Shown: positions 17,610-27,553, counted from the stretch's first letter. The stretch is DNA of 41,231 nucleotides from Methylomonas koyamae (GCF_001644025.1 NZ_LUUK01000166.1:1-41231), one strand, 5' to 3'. Notes: generated by a model not told the origin, from the sequence alone. Program-made: numbers and translations.

Positions 17610-18350
17610 TTATTGGAAATCGGGTTTATGTTGGGCGCCGTCGAAGCGGGCACCATCGGTGACAGCGCCGGTAAAAATGGCATCGTGCAGTTTGGTCGCC
17701 GAAAAATTGGCATCGGTCAGGTCGGCGCCGCTCAGGTCGGCGCCGTCCATGTCGGCCGAATAGAGATCGGCGCCGCGCAGATTGGCTTGCATCAGTTTGG
17801 CGTGCTTGAGCATGGCTCGGCCGAGTTTGGCCTGGCTGAGATTGGCGCCGCTCAGGTTGGCACCTTTCAGGCTGGCGCGCATCAGACCCATGGATTGGTT
17901 TTTCATGTCGGCGGCCCAATCGGCGCCGCTGATGTTGGCGCCGCTCAAGTTCGCGCCGTCCATGATCGCGACGACCCGGCTACCGCTCAGGTCGGCGCCG
18001 CGCAGATCGGCATGCATCAGGCTGACGCCGAAGATGCTGGTACGGCTCAGGTTGGCGCCGTTTAGATTAATACCGGTCATCACGGTCAAATCCAGCGTCA
18101 AACCGGCCAGATTGCTGTGATTGAAATCGGCGCGGCGCAGATCGGCGCCCCACAGGTCGGCATGGCGAAAATCCAGATGGGACAAATCGACGCCCTTCAA
18201 ATCCTTGCGGCGTAAGTCGGCGGGGTGTTGCTGGTCGGCCTTGGCCAACAGCTGTTGAACTTCGGCCCGGGTCAGGTCGGCGGCGGCGGCCGGCTGGGTC
18301 GTTGCCAGCGCCACACAGACGGCCAGCAAAAAACGGACGGCTGACTTCAT
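17610..18350 (-). CDS. Exported pentapeptide-repeat protein
   Basis: A 246-residue protein: signal peptide (residues 1-23, ending TQPAAAA), a short helical lead, then a nearly continuous run of A(D/N)LxG-type pentapeptides from about residue 44 to 235 (for example ADLRGADLSG, ANLSGANISGAD). Such repeats fold into a right-handed quadrilateral beta-helix. Most cytoplasmic members (MfpA/Qnr type) mimic DNA, but a cleavable signal here points to the periplasm, so that role is unlikely. AGGAG lies about 9 nt before the ATG. It is upstream of the permease with only 15 nt between, suggesting one transcript. Function unknown. Confidence 0.85.
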   Translation of the reverse strand: MKSAVRFLLAVCVALATTQPAAAADLTRAEVQQLLAKADQQHPADLRRKDLKGVDLSHLDFRHADLWGADLRRADFNHSNLAGLTLDLTVMTGINLNGANLSRTSIFGVSLMHADLRGADLSGSRVVAIMDGANLSGANISGADWAADMKNQSMGLMRASLKGANLSGANLSQAKLGRAMLKHAKLMQANLRGADLYSADMDGADLSGADLTDANFSATKLHDAIFTGAVTDGARFDGAQHKPDFQ

Positions 18351-18470
18351 GATTCGAATCTCCTGAACGTGTGGTTTCGGTTCGGCGGTCGGCCATCACC
18401 GGCGGCCAACCCTCATGCTGACAGCGTATCATAACGCCGAGCTTGGGACAGCTCGATTCTGTCCGCCGGT

Positions 18471-18499
18471 TTGGCGGATCGCGCCGGGCCGGTTACTAT
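18471..18499 (+). promoter_or_regulatory. Possible sigma-70 promoter for the DUF721 gene
   Basis: TTGGCG (18471-18476), a 17-bp spacer and TACTAT (18494-18499) lie 33 bp before the ATG at 18533. Each hexamer matches 4 of 6 consensus bases. Two small hairpins lie just upstream and across the -35: GGACAG/CTGTCC (18446-18464) and CCGCC/GGCGG (18463-18477), so the site may also be bound by a regulator. Confidence 0.33.
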
Positions 18500-18532
18500 C
18501 TCCGCCAATGATTCCAAGAGGTATCCGCCGGC

Positions 18533-18982
18533 ATGAAGAAACCCGCACCCGCGTTTAAATCGATTCACGAATACGACATCGGCCCGTTGGCGATGTGCCT
18601 TGCCCGGCTCGGCGAGCAGCAGGCTTTGTTGGCTAAAGTCAGGGCGGTATTGCCGGAAGCCTTGGCGGGGCATGTCCTTCATACCGTGCTGTCCGGTAAC
18701 CGCTTGTTGCTGTACGTGGATAGCGCGGCCTGGGCATCGCAAATTCGGTTTTTTCGGGACGCGATACTGGCGCTGGGTCTGCAAGCCGGTCGGCAATCGG
18801 TCAACGACGTGCAACTCAGGATACTGCAAGCCGAGGCGGTTGAGCGCGTGCGGCGAGCTAACTTGCCGACGCCGGAAACGGCGGAACGGATTGCCGCGGA
18901 AAGCGGAGCGGAAGGGGACGAGCTGGCGGCGGCGTTAAACCGCTTGGGAGCGACCTTGCGGCGGCGGTTGCGCGAGCGCTGA
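18533..18982 (+). CDS. DUF721 (DciA-like) protein
   Basis: A 149-residue protein whose first 95 residues match the DUF721 pattern: a helical lead, LPEALAGHVLHTVLSGNRL, LLYVDSAAWASQIRFF and VNDVQLRIL. DUF721 is the core of DciA, the predicted bacterial replicative helicase operator that loads DnaB in species without DnaC. Members are often found next to lpxC or secA, as here. The C-terminal third is basic and helix-rich (LGATLRRRLRER at the end), suited to nucleic-acid contact. Whether this is the DciA ortholog or a paralogue of the same family cannot be decided from the sequence. It converges on lpxC, 21 nt apart. Confidence 0.8.
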   Translation: MKKPAPAFKSIHEYDIGPLAMCLARLGEQQALLAKVRAVLPEALAGHVLHTVLSGNRLLLYVDSAAWASQIRFFRDAILALGLQAGRQSVNDVQLRILQAEAVERVRRANLPTPETAERIAAESGAEGDELAAALNRLGATLRRRLRER

Positions 18983-18985
18983 CCG

Positions 18986-18999
18986 CCGCCGATTGGCGG
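18986..18999. terminator. Short hairpin between convergent DUF721 gene and lpxC
   Basis: CCGCC-gatt-GGCGG lies in the 21-nt gap between the two stop codons. The stem is only 5 bp and no T-tract follows on either strand, so this is a weak candidate for a shared 3'-end structure of the dcw operon and the DUF721 transcript. Confidence 0.28.
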
Positions 19000-19003
19000 A
19001 GAT

Positions 19004-19930
19004 TTAGCCGGCCGCGCGGGCGGATGGCTGAGCGGAGTGCATGAACGAAATCGGCGCTTCCTCGACACTGTCGAAGGTCACCATTTCCCAAGCATCCCGG
19101 TCGTTGAGCAAGCTCAACAACAATTTATTATTTAACGCATGACCGGACTTGAAGCCTTGGTATTCGCCAATTAGGCTGTGACCGAGCAAATACAGGTCGC
19201 CGATCGCATCGAGGATTTTGTGTTTGACGAATTCGTCGGCATAGCGCAGACCGTCTTCGTTCAACACTTTATCGTCGTCGACGACGATGGCGTTATCCAG
19301 ACTGCCGCCCAGCGCCAGATTGTTTTCGCGCAGAAATTCGATGTCCTTCATGAAGCCGAAGGTACGGGCGCGGCTGACTTCCTTGACGAAGGTGGTCGAA
19401 GAAAAATCCATCACCGCCGTTTTCAAGTGTTCGGAAAACGCCGGGTGCTCGAAATCGATCGTGAATGTCACCTTGAAGCCTTCGAAGGGTTCAAAGGCCG
19501 CCCATTTATCGCCTTCCTCGACTCGAATCGCCCGCTTGATGCGAATGTATTGCTTGGGCACGTCTTGTTCGACCACGCCGGCGGATTGCAACAAAAACAC
19601 GAAGGGACCGGCGCTGCCGTCCATGATCGGTACTTCGGCGGCGCTAACGTCGATGATCGCGTTATCGATGCCCAGACCGGCCAGGGCGGACAGCAGGTGC
19701 TCGACCGTGGATACTTTAACGCCGTCGCGTACCAGCGTCGTCGACAATTTGGTTTCGCCGACATTCTCCGGGCGGGCGGAAATTGTCACCGGTTGGTCCA
19801 GATCGACCCGACGGAAGCGGATGCCGGTGTCCGGATCGGAAGGATGCAGAGTCAGATAGACCTTGTCGCCGGTGTGCAAACCCACGCCGGTGGCCCGGAT
19901 GGTGTTTTTTAAGGTACGCTGTTTAATCAT
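19004..19930 (-). CDS. lpxC: UDP-3-O-acyl-N-acetylglucosamine deacetylase
   Basis: A 308-residue zinc amidase, the committed step of lipid A synthesis, removing acetate from UDP-3-O-acyl-GlcNAc. Zinc ligands are H78 (STVEHLL), H237 and D241 ([10 protein letters not shown]). The general acid is H264 in FKSGHALNN, and E77 is the neighbouring conserved acid. The N-terminal [16 protein letters not shown] is typical. It is the last gene of the dcw run, 105 nt after ftsZ; that gap has a possible -10 (TAGACT) on the minus strand, so lpxC may also have its own promoter, as in many Gammaproteobacteria. Confidence 0.97.
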   Translation of the reverse strand: MIKQRTLKNTIRATGVGLHTGDKVYLTLHPSDPDTGIRFRRVDLDQPVTISARPENVGETKLSTTLVRDGVKVSTVEHLLSALAGLGIDNAIIDVSAAEVPIMDGSAGPFVFLLQSAGVVEQDVPKQYIRIKRAIRVEEGDKWAAFEPFEGFKVTFTIDFEHPAFSEHLKTAVMDFSSTTFVKEVSRARTFGFMKDIEFLRENNLALGGSLDNAIVVDDDKVLNEDGLRYADEFVKHKILDAIGDLYLLGHSLIGEYQGFKSGHALNNKLLLSLLNDRDAWEMVTFDSVEEAPISFMHSAQPSARAAG

Positions 19931-20035
19931 GAAGTGCCGATAAAAAGGTAAAACAAAGCGGGGAGTCTACCACAGTTTATGCGATAGCTCTCCCCTGGCC
20001 CCGGTCCGGTCGCCTCATGGCAAAGCCGGCGTTGC

Positions 20036-21193
20036 TTAGTCGGCCTGGCGTCTCAAAAAGGCCGGCACGTCCAAGTAATCCAGATCGACATCGTTGCGCG
20101 GTTGAGCGCCGAATCGCGATTCGCGGGCCGATTCCTGTTTTTGTTGGCGGATCACGGTCGGTTTTTCCAATTGACCGTAGTCGACTTCGCCGGCCGCCAC
20201 TTTCTTGACCAGACTGATCGGCGCGGCCGCCTTGACTTTTTCGCCCATCCCGGTGGCGACGACGGTGACCTTAACTTCGGTACCCATGGCCGGATTGACC
20301 GCCATGCCGATTTTGATGTCGGCATCGTCGGACGCGAACGCATGCATGATGCTGCCGATTTCGTCGAACTCGTTCAAGCCCAGGTCGCCGTTGGACGTGA
20401 CGTTCACCAGAATGCCGCGCGCGCCTTGCAGGTTGATGTCTTCCAAGAGCGGGCAGGCGATGGCTTTTTCGGCGGCCAGACGGGCACGGTTTTCGCCGCT
20501 GGCGACGCCGGTACCCATGATCGCGCTACCCATATTGGACATTACGGTGCGGACGTCGGCGAAGTCCACGTTCATCAGACCCGGATGGGTGATCAGCTCG
20601 GTGATGCCTTGTACCGCGTCCAGCAGCACGTCGTTGGCGACCCGGAACGAATCTACCAGCGAACGGTTATTGCCCAGTGTCGGCAGCAGTTTTTGGTTAG
20701 GGATAATGATCAACGAATCGACCAGTTTTTCCAGGTCGCGCAAGCCGGACTCGGCAACCGCTTTCTTTTTGGTGCCTTCGAAGTCGAAGGGTTTGGAGAC
20801 CACCGCCACGGTCAACACGCCCAGTTCCTTGGCGACTTCGGCGAAGACCGAGATCGCGCCGGTGCCGGTGCCGCCGCCCATGCCGGCGGTCAAGAACACC
20901 ATGTCGGCGCCGTCCATGACTTCGCGAATACGCTCGCGGGTTTCCTCGGCGGCGGCGCGGCCTACTTCCGGCCGGGTGCCGGCGCCCAGACCCTTGGTCA
21001 GTTCCACGCCGAGTTGCACGATGGTATCCACGCTCATTTGTCTCAGGGCTTGGGCATCGGTATTCGCGCAAATGAATTGCACGCCGTCGATGCCGGTTTC
21101 CACCATGTGATTGACGGCGTTGCCGCCGCCGCCGCCGACGCCGATGACTTTGATAACCGCCGTGCCGCTACTGTCCAATAATTCATATTTCAT
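20036..21193 (-). CDS. ftsZ: Cell division GTPase FtsZ
   Basis: A 385-residue tubulin homologue that forms the Z-ring. The GTP-binding domain has GVGGGGGNAVNHM (18-30), the NTDAQAL loop (44-50) and the tubulin signature GGGTGTG (106-112). The synergy loop region NVDFADVRTVMSNMGSA supplies the catalytic aspartates. A short variable linker is followed by the conserved C-terminal peptide DYLDVPAFLRRQAD, which binds FtsA and ZipA. The ribosome site GGAGGG is strong, fitting the high FtsZ level needed. It lies 23 nt after ftsA. Confidence 0.98.
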   Translation of the reverse strand: MKYELLDSSGTAVIKVIGVGGGGGNAVNHMVETGIDGVQFICANTDAQALRQMSVDTIVQLGVELTKGLGAGTRPEVGRAAAEETRERIREVMDGADMVFLTAGMGGGTGTGAISVFAEVAKELGVLTVAVVSKPFDFEGTKKKAVAESGLRDLEKLVDSLIIIPNQKLLPTLGNNRSLVDSFRVANDVLLDAVQGITELITHPGLMNVDFADVRTVMSNMGSAIMGTGVASGENRARLAAEKAIACPLLEDINLQGARGILVNVTSNGDLGLNEFDEIGSIMHAFASDDADIKIGMAVNPAMGTEVKVTVVATGMGEKVKAAAPISLVKKVAAGEVDYGQLEKPTVIRQQKQESARESRFGAQPRNDVDLDYLDVPAFLRRQAD

Positions 21194-21216
21194 TTTTACG
21201 CCCTCCAGACAAACAA

Positions 21217-22443
21217 TTAAAAATTACCTTGAAACCAGCTTTTGATTTTCGAAAACAAATCCAGACCTTCTTCGTTCAACCCCAACGCCCGGCCATGATG
21301 GTCCTTGCCGTATAGCAGCAAGCCTACCGCGGTCGAATAAATCGGGTTTTCCGCCACATCGGTCAATCCCGACACGTGCAGCGGAACACCCATGCGGACC
21401 GGCATGTGGAATATCTCCTCCGCCAACTCCGTCAAACCCTTCACTTGCGAACTGCCGCCGGTGATGACCATGCCGGCGGCGATCAAATCTTCGTAACCGC
21501 TGCGGCGCAGTTCGGCCTGCACCAGCAGCATCAATTCCTCGTAGCGCGGCTCGACGATCTCGGCCAGATTTTGCGCCGAGATCTTGCGCGGCTCGCGGTC
21601 GCCGATGCTGGGCACGTCTATCGTTTGTTGCGGATCGGCCAGTTGGGTCAGCGCGCAGGCAAACTGGCGCTTGATGTCCTCGGCGTTCTTGGTCGGCGTA
21701 CGTAGTGCGACCGCAATGTCGTTGGTGACCTGGTCGCCGGCGATCGGGATCACCGCGGTGTGCTTGATCGCGCCTTCCGAAAAAATCGCCAGGTCGGTGG
21801 TGCCGCCGCCGATGTCGATCAAACACACGCCCAAATCCTTTTCGTCGTCGGTCAACACCGCCGAGCACGAGGCCAGTTGTTCCAGCACGATGTCGTCGAC
21901 GTCCAAACCGCATTTGCGGATGCATTTGACGATGTTTTGTTCGGCGCTGACGCTGCTGGTCACCATGTGTACTTTGGCTTCCAAACGGATGCCGGACATG
22001 CCGATCGGCTCCTTGATGCCTTCCTGCTGATCGATCACGAATTCCTGCGGCAGGATGTGCAGGATTTTCTGATCGGCCGGAATCGCCACCGCCCGCGCCG
22101 AATCGATCACCCGGTCGATGTCGTGCTGGGTAACTTCCTTTTCCTTGATCGCGACGATGCCGTGCGAATTCAGGCTTTTGATATGGCTGCCGGCAATCCC
22201 GGCGAACACCGATTTGATTTGGCAGCCGGCCATCAGCTCGGCTTCCTCGACCGCGCGTTGGATCGAGTGCACGGTCGATTCCAGATTGACGACGATGCCT
22301 TTTTTAAGGCCCTTGGACGGTGCCGTGCCGATGCCGATGATTTCGATTTCATCGCCGCCCCGGTACTCGCCGACGATGGCCGCGACCTTGGACGTGCCGA
22401 TGTCCAGCCCCACTAAAATATTTCGATCTGTCTTTTTGGCCAT
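21217..22443 (-). CDS. ftsA: Cell division protein FtsA
   Basis: A 408-residue actin-like ATPase that tethers FtsZ to the membrane and recruits later division proteins. Phosphate-1 motif LVGLDIGTSKVAAIVG opens the protein. The 1C (SHS2) subdomain follows about residue 80, and phosphate-2 LIDIGGGTTDLAIF and adenosine motif VITGGSSQVKGL are intact. The C-terminal amphipathic helix LDLFSKIKSWFQGNF is the membrane-targeting sequence. It sits between ftsQ (21 nt) and ftsZ (23 nt), the standard order. Confidence 0.98.
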   Translation of the reverse strand: MAKKTDRNILVGLDIGTSKVAAIVGEYRGGDEIEIIGIGTAPSKGLKKGIVVNLESTVHSIQRAVEEAELMAGCQIKSVFAGIAGSHIKSLNSHGIVAIKEKEVTQHDIDRVIDSARAVAIPADQKILHILPQEFVIDQQEGIKEPIGMSGIRLEAKVHMVTSSVSAEQNIVKCIRKCGLDVDDIVLEQLASCSAVLTDDEKDLGVCLIDIGGGTTDLAIFSEGAIKHTAVIPIAGDQVTNDIAVALRTPTKNAEDIKRQFACALTQLADPQQTIDVPSIGDREPRKISAQNLAEIVEPRYEELMLLVQAELRRSGYEDLIAAGMVITGGSSQVKGLTELAEEIFHMPVRMGVPLHVSGLTDVAENPIYSTAVGLLLYGKDHHGRALGLNEEGLDLFSKIKSWFQGNF

Positions 22444-22464
22444 TTTCGTTTGCTCTGTAAGCGT

Positions 22465-23208
22465 TTAAATCAAGTTCTTATTCTTTTCCACAATGGCTTT
22501 CCAATCGATGGCAGCCACTTCCGGTTTCCAGGTCACCGCGTATCCGTTCGGATAGCGGGTATCGACGCTGGCCATCATGGCCACTTGCTCGGCGCCCAAC
22601 AAATCCATCGTTTTTAAAAAGCGTTGCATGTTTTCCAGCGGCGCCTTGCGGCCCAACTGCATTTCCAAGCCGCTGGCCAACTTGAGCCGCCAGGCGCGCC
22701 GCTCGTTGACGTGAAACTCCGCCAGCTGCAACGATTTATCCTTCAAGACGATATAAACGCCCTTCATGATTTCCAGCAGTTTCTTCTCTTGACCGGACGG
22801 ACCGGTAATCAACGGCAGATGCCGAAACGGTTCGATATTGTCCGGGGTCAGCACATCGCCCTGCTTGTTTAGCAAGGCATTGCTTCCCCAGCGAACCACC
22901 GGCTTGTGCTCGACGATTTTGATATGCACCGCGTCCGGCCAAACCCGCTTGACGTCCACCTTGTCCACCAGCGGCAAATCCTTAATGGCCTGATGAACCG
23001 CCTGCATATCGGCATGGTAATAACCCAGCTTCATTTGCGGCGCCAACACCTGTTTCAGGCGCTCCTTATCGGTATATTGAAAGGCGCCCTCGATCTTCAC
23101 GTAGCGGATCGGCTGGTTGCGCAGCATGCCGGTACTGACTTTTTGCCAGCCCCACCAACCGCCGCCGCACAGCAAGGCCGCGAGCAATAAAGTCCTAAGC
23201 CTGATCAC
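22465..23208 (-). CDS. ftsQ: Cell division protein FtsQ
   Basis: A 247-residue bitopic inner-membrane protein: very short cytoplasmic lead, one membrane helix (~5-22, LLLAALLCGGGWWGW), then a periplasmic POTRA domain beginning IRYVKIEGAFQYTDKERLKQVL and a beta domain (~110-235). FtsQ links the cytoplasmic ring to FtsB/FtsL and the septal synthase. The cytoplasmic tail is shorter than in E. coli FtsQ (276 aa), as is common outside enterobacteria. Its start overlaps the ddl 3' end by 14 nt. Confidence 0.95.
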   Translation of the reverse strand: MIRLRTLLLAALLCGGGWWGWQKVSTGMLRNQPIRYVKIEGAFQYTDKERLKQVLAPQMKLGYYHADMQAVHQAIKDLPLVDKVDVKRVWPDAVHIKIVEHKPVVRWGSNALLNKQGDVLTPDNIEPFRHLPLITGPSGQEKKLLEIMKGVYIVLKDKSLQLAEFHVNERRAWRLKLASGLEMQLGRKAPLENMQRFLKTMDLLGAEQVAMMASVDTRYPNGYAVTWKPEVAAIDWKAIVEKNKNLI

Positions 23209-24145
23209 CGCTCGCCACCATACTGGTTTCCAAAATTCGCCAGACCAGTTCTTGGAAATCGATGCCCACCGCCTTGGCCGCCATCGGTACCAAGCTGTGG
23301 TCGGTCATGCCCGGCACGGTATTGACTTCGATCAATTGCAGCCGGCCGCTGTCGTCGATGAAGGCATCGACCCGGCCCCAGCCGCTGACGCCGACGGTCT
23401 GACAGGCTTTCAATGCCAGGGCTTGCAAGTCTTTTTCCCGTTCATTGTCCAAGCCGCAAGGGCAGTGATATTGAGTGGTGTTAGCACGGTATTTGGCGTC
23501 GAAATCGTAAAAAGTGTGCGGCGTTTCCAGACGGATCGCCGGCAGCGCCTCGCCGTTGAGCATGCCTATCGTGTATTCCTGGCCTTGTATCCATTGTTCG
23601 GCGTACACATCGCAACGGTATTGGCTGGCCAGTTTCAGCGCGGCAGCCAGTTCTTCACGGTTGTGGGCCTTGCTCATGCCGATGCTGGAGCCTTCTTGGG
23701 CCGGCTTGACGATGACCGGAAAACCCAGCGCATTGATGCAGGTGTCGAGGTCCTGATCGCCGGTCAGCAAAAACCAGCGCGGCGTGGGTAGACCGGCGCC
23801 TTGCCAGCACAATTTAGTGCGCAGTTTGTCCATCGCCAACGCCGAGGCCAGCACGCCGGAACCGGTATACGGCAATCCCAATGCTTCCAGCACCGCTTGC
23901 AACACGCCGTCCTCGCCCCCGCGGCCGTGGATCACGTTAAAAACTCGGTCGAAGCGCTGGCCGGCCAACGCGTCGATCGGGCTGGCGGTGACATCGATCG
24001 CCACGGCGTCGACGCCGCCGGCTTTCAACGCCTGGTAAACCGCATTACCGCTGTTCAGCGACACTTCCCGCTCGGCGGCGGTGCCGCCCAGCAGCACCGC
24101 GACCTTGCCGAATTCGCTCGGGTTTTTGATTTGCAAGGGTTTCAT
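23195..24145 (-). CDS. ddl: D-alanine--D-alanine ligase
   Basis: A 316-residue ATP-grasp enzyme of the DdlB type, which makes the D-Ala-D-Ala dipeptide used by MurF. Visible are VLLGGTAAEREVSLNSG (substrate-binding Glu in AERE), IHGRGGEDGVLQ, the ATP-grasp lid region KPAQEGSSIGMSK and the metal-binding IEVNTVPGMTDHSLVP at the C-terminus. Like other dcw copies it corresponds to ddlB. It overlaps murB by 4 nt upstream and ftsQ by 14 nt downstream. Confidence 0.97.
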   Translation of the reverse strand: MKPLQIKNPSEFGKVAVLLGGTAAEREVSLNSGNAVYQALKAGGVDAVAIDVTASPIDALAGQRFDRVFNVIHGRGGEDGVLQAVLEALGLPYTGSGVLASALAMDKLRTKLCWQGAGLPTPRWFLLTGDQDLDTCINALGFPVIVKPAQEGSSIGMSKAHNREELAAALKLASQYRCDVYAEQWIQGQEYTIGMLNGEALPAIRLETPHTFYDFDAKYRANTTQYHCPCGLDNEREKDLQALALKACQTVGVSGWGRVDAFIDDSGRLQLIEVNTVPGMTDHSLVPMAAKAVGIDFQELVWRILETSMVASGDQA

Positions 24146-25032
24146 TGTTTCTCACCTATCCGGCAAACTTCGGTTTCCAGCGCAACGCCGAATTGCGCCT
24201 GTACCCTGTTTTGGATCAGTTCGATCAGCGTTTCTATGTCCGCCGAACTGGCTTTGCCGCTGTTTTCGATAAAATTGGCGTGCTTCTCCGAGACCACCGC
24301 GCCGCCGACCGCGTAGCCTTTCAGGCCGCAGGCTTCGATCAGTCGCGCCGCGTAATCGCCGGGCGGGTTTTTGAACACCGAGCCGCAGGTGGGCTTGTTG
24401 GTCGGCTGGCTGGCGTTGCGTTTTTCCAGCAAACTCTTGATGTGTTGCTGACTGGCTTCGCTATCGCCCTTACGCAACAGCAATTGGGCCGATAAAAACC
24501 ATTCGTCTCTCAGGCCTTGCACCGAGCGGTAGGCCACTTCGAATTCGCCGTGATTGCGCAACGCGACGGCGCCGGCGCGGTTGATCGTTTCCACTTTATC
24601 GACGATACGCCAGGTTTCGCCGCCGAAGGCACCGGCGTTCATCCGCAACGCACCGCCCATCGTGCCGGGAATCCCGGCCAAAAACTCGGCGCCGACCAGC
24701 CCCAGATCGCTGCAAAACCGGGCGACGTGGGCACAGGGCACGCCGGCTTCGACGTAGACGCGTTCGGAATCGAGCAAATACAGGTCTTTCAATCGATTCC
24801 GGGTGTGGACCACCGTGCCTTTGACACCGCCGTCGCGCACCAAAAGATTGCTGCCCAGCCCCAACCAATACAAGGGTTCTTCGACCGGCAACTCGGCGAT
24901 GAACGCGATCAGGTCGGCTTTGTTTTCTGGTACATACAGGCGCTCGGCAGGGCCGCCGACCCGCCAACTGGTGTACTTGGCCAGCGGCTCGTCGGTCAGC
25001 AAAGTGCCTTTCCAGGTCGCGGTAGCCATCAT
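24142..25032 (-). CDS. murB: UDP-N-acetylenolpyruvoylglucosamine reductase
   Basis: A 296-residue FAD enzyme that reduces enolpyruvyl-UDP-GlcNAc to UDP-MurNAc. The length, and the absence of the extra loop found in the ~340-aa E. coli enzyme, make it a type II MurB. FAD motifs are [23 protein letters not shown] and [17 protein letters not shown]; the catalytic serine is in CGSVFKNP and the late catalytic glutamate in [10 protein letters not shown]. In E. coli murB lies elsewhere, but in many other Gammaproteobacteria and Betaproteobacteria it sits here after murC. It overlaps murC by 4 nt and ddl by 4 nt. Confidence 0.96.
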   Translation of the reverse strand: MMATATWKGTLLTDEPLAKYTSWRVGGPAERLYVPENKADLIAFIAELPVEEPLYWLGLGSNLLVRDGGVKGTVVHTRNRLKDLYLLDSERVYVEAGVPCAHVARFCSDLGLVGAEFLAGIPGTMGGALRMNAGAFGGETWRIVDKVETINRAGAVALRNHGEFEVAYRSVQGLRDEWFLSAQLLLRKGDSEASQQHIKSLLEKRNASQPTNKPTCGSVFKNPPGDYAARLIEACGLKGYAVGGAVVSEKHANFIENSGKASSADIETLIELIQNRVQAQFGVALETEVCRIGEKQ

Positions 25033-26480
25033 GTTGCCAGCCTCTGGGAGGCCAGCGCCTCGGCCAGTTTTTGCGGCAGATCGGCGGCGATCTGGCCGAC
25101 GTTGCCGGCGCCCATCGTCAAAATCACATCATCCTTGGCAACGATACCGGCCAATATCGTCGGCAAGTCCTCGCGGTTTTGCACGAACACCGGATCGACC
25201 TGACCGCGGGTTCGGATCGAACGGCTCAGAGCCTTGCCGTCGGCGCCCGTGATCGGCGCTTCCCCGGCGGAATAGACATCCAGCAAGATCAGCACGTCGA
25301 CGCCGGACAAGACTTCGACAAAATCCTCGAACAGATCGCGGGTGCGGGTATAGCGGTGCGGTTGAAATACCACCACTTTGCGGCGTGTCGGCCAGGCTTG
25401 GCGCAAGGCTTCCAAGGTCGCGGCCAATTCGCGCGGGTGATGACCGTAGTCGTCGACCAGCGTCAGCTTGCCGCCGGCAAATTCGATGTCGCCGTTGATT
25501 TGAAACCGCCGACCTACGCCCTTGAATTCGGCCAGACTTTTGACGATGGCCTCGTCGGCCACGCCCAGCGCGGTGGCGATCGTGGTCGCCGCCAGCGCGT
25601 TCAGCATGTTGTGCCAGCCGGGCAAATTCAGCGTGACTTGCAATGCTGGCAAATTGCCCCAGCGCAGTACCGTGAAGTGGGTGCGTAGGCCATCTTGCTG
25701 GATGTCGACCGCTCGCACGTCGGCGTAGCTGCTGACGCCGTAAGTTTTCACCGGTTTGGACACGTTAGGTAGCACGTCGCAAACGCCGGGGTCGTCGATG
25801 CACATCACCGCCAACCCGTAGAACGGCAGTTGGTGCAAGAACTTCAGGAAGGTTTCCTTCAGTTTGCCGTAGCTGCCGCCGTAAGTTTCCATGTGGTCCT
25901 GGTCGATGTTGGTGACGATCGCCATCATCGGTTGCAGGAACAAAAACGAGGCATCGCTTTCGTCGGCTTCGGCGACCAGATATTTGCCCAAACCGAGCTT
26001 GGCGTTGGCGCCTGCGCTGTTCAAGCGCCCGCCGATCACGAAAGTTGGATCCAGGCCGCCCTCGGCAAGCATCATCGTCGTCAAACTGGTGGTCGTGGTC
26101 TTGCCGTGGGTGCCGGCGACGGCGATACCGAAGCGGAAGCGCATCAGTTCGGCCAGCATTTCCGCGCGCGGAATCACCGGAACCCGATTTTCGTAAGCCG
26201 TGACGATTTCCGGGTTTTTACGGTCTACGGCGGTCGACGTGACCACGACATCGACATCGGCGACGTTTTCGGCCCGATGGCCGAAATAAACTTTGACGCC
26301 CAGGCTTGCCAGGCGATCGGTCACCGGCGATGCCTTGATGTCGGAGCCGGACACGCTGTAACCCAGGTTACTCAACACTTCGGCGATACCGCTCATGCCG
26401 GTGCCGCCGATGCCGACGAAATGGATTTTGTCGATGTCGCCGAGCGCCTGATTGGCGGCGGGAATGCTGGGACGGTTCAT
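25029..26480 (-). CDS. murC: UDP-N-acetylmuramate--L-alanine ligase
   Basis: A 483-residue Mur ligase adding L-alanine to UDP-MurNAc. The N-terminal Rossmann domain begins [18 protein letters not shown]; the ATP P-loop is GTHGKTTT (123-130), the His variant specific to MurC/Mpl. The carbamylated-lysine region and [10 protein letters not shown] motif in the C-terminal domain are present. It overlaps murG and murB by 4 nt each, so translation is probably coupled. Confidence 0.97.
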   Translation of the reverse strand: MNRPSIPAANQALGDIDKIHFVGIGGTGMSGIAEVLSNLGYSVSGSDIKASPVTDRLASLGVKVYFGHRAENVADVDVVVTSTAVDRKNPEIVTAYENRVPVIPRAEMLAELMRFRFGIAVAGTHGKTTTTSLTTMMLAEGGLDPTFVIGGRLNSAGANAKLGLGKYLVAEADESDASFLFLQPMMAIVTNIDQDHMETYGGSYGKLKETFLKFLHQLPFYGLAVMCIDDPGVCDVLPNVSKPVKTYGVSSYADVRAVDIQQDGLRTHFTVLRWGNLPALQVTLNLPGWHNMLNALAATTIATALGVADEAIVKSLAEFKGVGRRFQINGDIEFAGGKLTLVDDYGHHPRELAATLEALRQAWPTRRKVVVFQPHRYTRTRDLFEDFVEVLSGVDVLILLDVYSAGEAPITGADGKALSRSIRTRGQVDPVFVQNREDLPTILAGIVAKDDVILTMGAGNVGQIAADLPQKLAEALASQRLAT

Positions 26481-27553
26481 GGCGCGGCCTCTAGGCTAAG
26501 CAACTCTGCGCACAGGTCGGCGACGGTTCGGGTGGCGTCGGGGCGGGCGAGGGCCTTGGCGGCGCGGCTCATTTCAGGTAATGCGGTCATCGCTTGTTGG
26601 ATAGCCTTGCGCAGATTTTGCGCGTTCAATTCGGATTGCGGCAGCAGCAGCGCGGCGCCGGTCTCGGTTAAATAGCGGGCGTTGGCGTTCTGATGGTCGT
26701 CGATCGCGTGCGGCAACGGCACGAAAATCGCCGGCAGCCCGCATGCGGCTGCTTCGCTGACCGTCATCGCGCCGGCCCGGCAAACGATCAGATCCGCCCA
26801 TTGGTAGGCGCCGGCCATGTCGTCGATAAAGGCTAGCGCTTCGGCGTTCATTGCCAACTCGCGGTAACGCGCCGCAACCTCGGCTTGCATGGCGCCGCCG
26901 GTTTGGTGTTTGACGTCCAGTTTGTCCAGGCCGGCCAGGGCGTCCGGCAGCGTCTCGTTCAAGACTTTCGCGCCCTGACTGCCGCCCAACACCAGAATCC
27001 GGACATTTCTGCCGGCGCTCGGCGTCCATTCGGATTTATCGGCGATTTCGGCGAAAGCCTGTCTGAGCGGATTGCCGGTACAGATGGCGCCGACGTCACT
27101 TTCGAAGCTATTCGGAAATGCTTCCAATACCTCGCGGGCCGCCAAACGGGCTAGCCAGCGGTTGGTCGTGCCGGGCACCCGATTTTGTTCGTGGATTATC
27201 AGCGGGATGCCCAACCATTTCGCCATCAAACCGCCCGGACCGGCGACAAACCCGCCCATACCTAAAACCAGGTCGGGATGGCGTTGCCGCAAGATGGTTC
27301 GCGCTTGCCTGCAAGCTTTTAGTAAACGCAAGGCGCCGGCCAGCTTAGCGAGCAAGCCCTTGCCGCGTAGGCCGGCCACGGCCAGCCAGTCGATTTCGAA
27401 ACCGTGAGTAGGCACCACCTTGGCTTCCAGGCCTTTTTCGGTGCCCAGCCAACTGACCCGCCAGCCGCGTTCGCGCAACTCTTGGGCGACGGCCAATGCT
27501 GGGAAGACGTGGCCGCCGGTGCCGCCGGCCATGATTAAAATGCGCCCGCTCAT
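26477..27553 (-). CDS. murG: UDP-GlcNAc:lipid I N-acetylglucosaminyltransferase
   Basis: A 358-residue GT-B glycosyltransferase on the inner face of the membrane, turning lipid I into lipid II. The first G-loop [19 protein letters not shown] and second G-loop [14 protein letters not shown] are intact, and [26 protein letters not shown] is the donor-binding region. It overlaps ftsW by 4 nt and murC by 4 nt. Confidence 0.97.
   Translation of the reverse strand: MSGRILIMAGGTGGHVFPALAVAQELRERGWRVSWLGTEKGLEAKVVPTHGFEIDWLAVAGLRGKGLLAKLAGALRLLKACRQARTILRQRHPDLVLGMGGFVAGPGGLMAKWLGIPLIIHEQNRVPGTTNRWLARLAAREVLEAFPNSFESDVGAICTGNPLRQAFAEIADKSEWTPSAGRNVRILVLGGSQGAKVLNETLPDALAGLDKLDVKHQTGGAMQAEVAARYRELAMNAEALAFIDDMAGAYQWADLIVCRAGAMTVSEAAACGLPAIFVPLPHAIDDHQNANARYLTETGAALLLPQSELNAQNLRKAIQQAMTALPEMSRAAKALARPDATRTVADLCAELLSLEAAP

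Noticed and set aside
17610-18120. Repetitive DNA in this stretch as a possible satellite or CRISPR-like array
   Set aside because: The approx. 15-bp periodicity is the pentapeptide codon repeat of one gene; unit sequences vary and there are no spacers.
20102-21181. A 359-codon open frame on the plus strand opposite ftsZ
   Set aside because: It mirrors ftsZ codon by codon, is rich in His/Asp/Gly as expected of antisense to GC-rich coding sequence, and has no ribosome site or recognisable domain.
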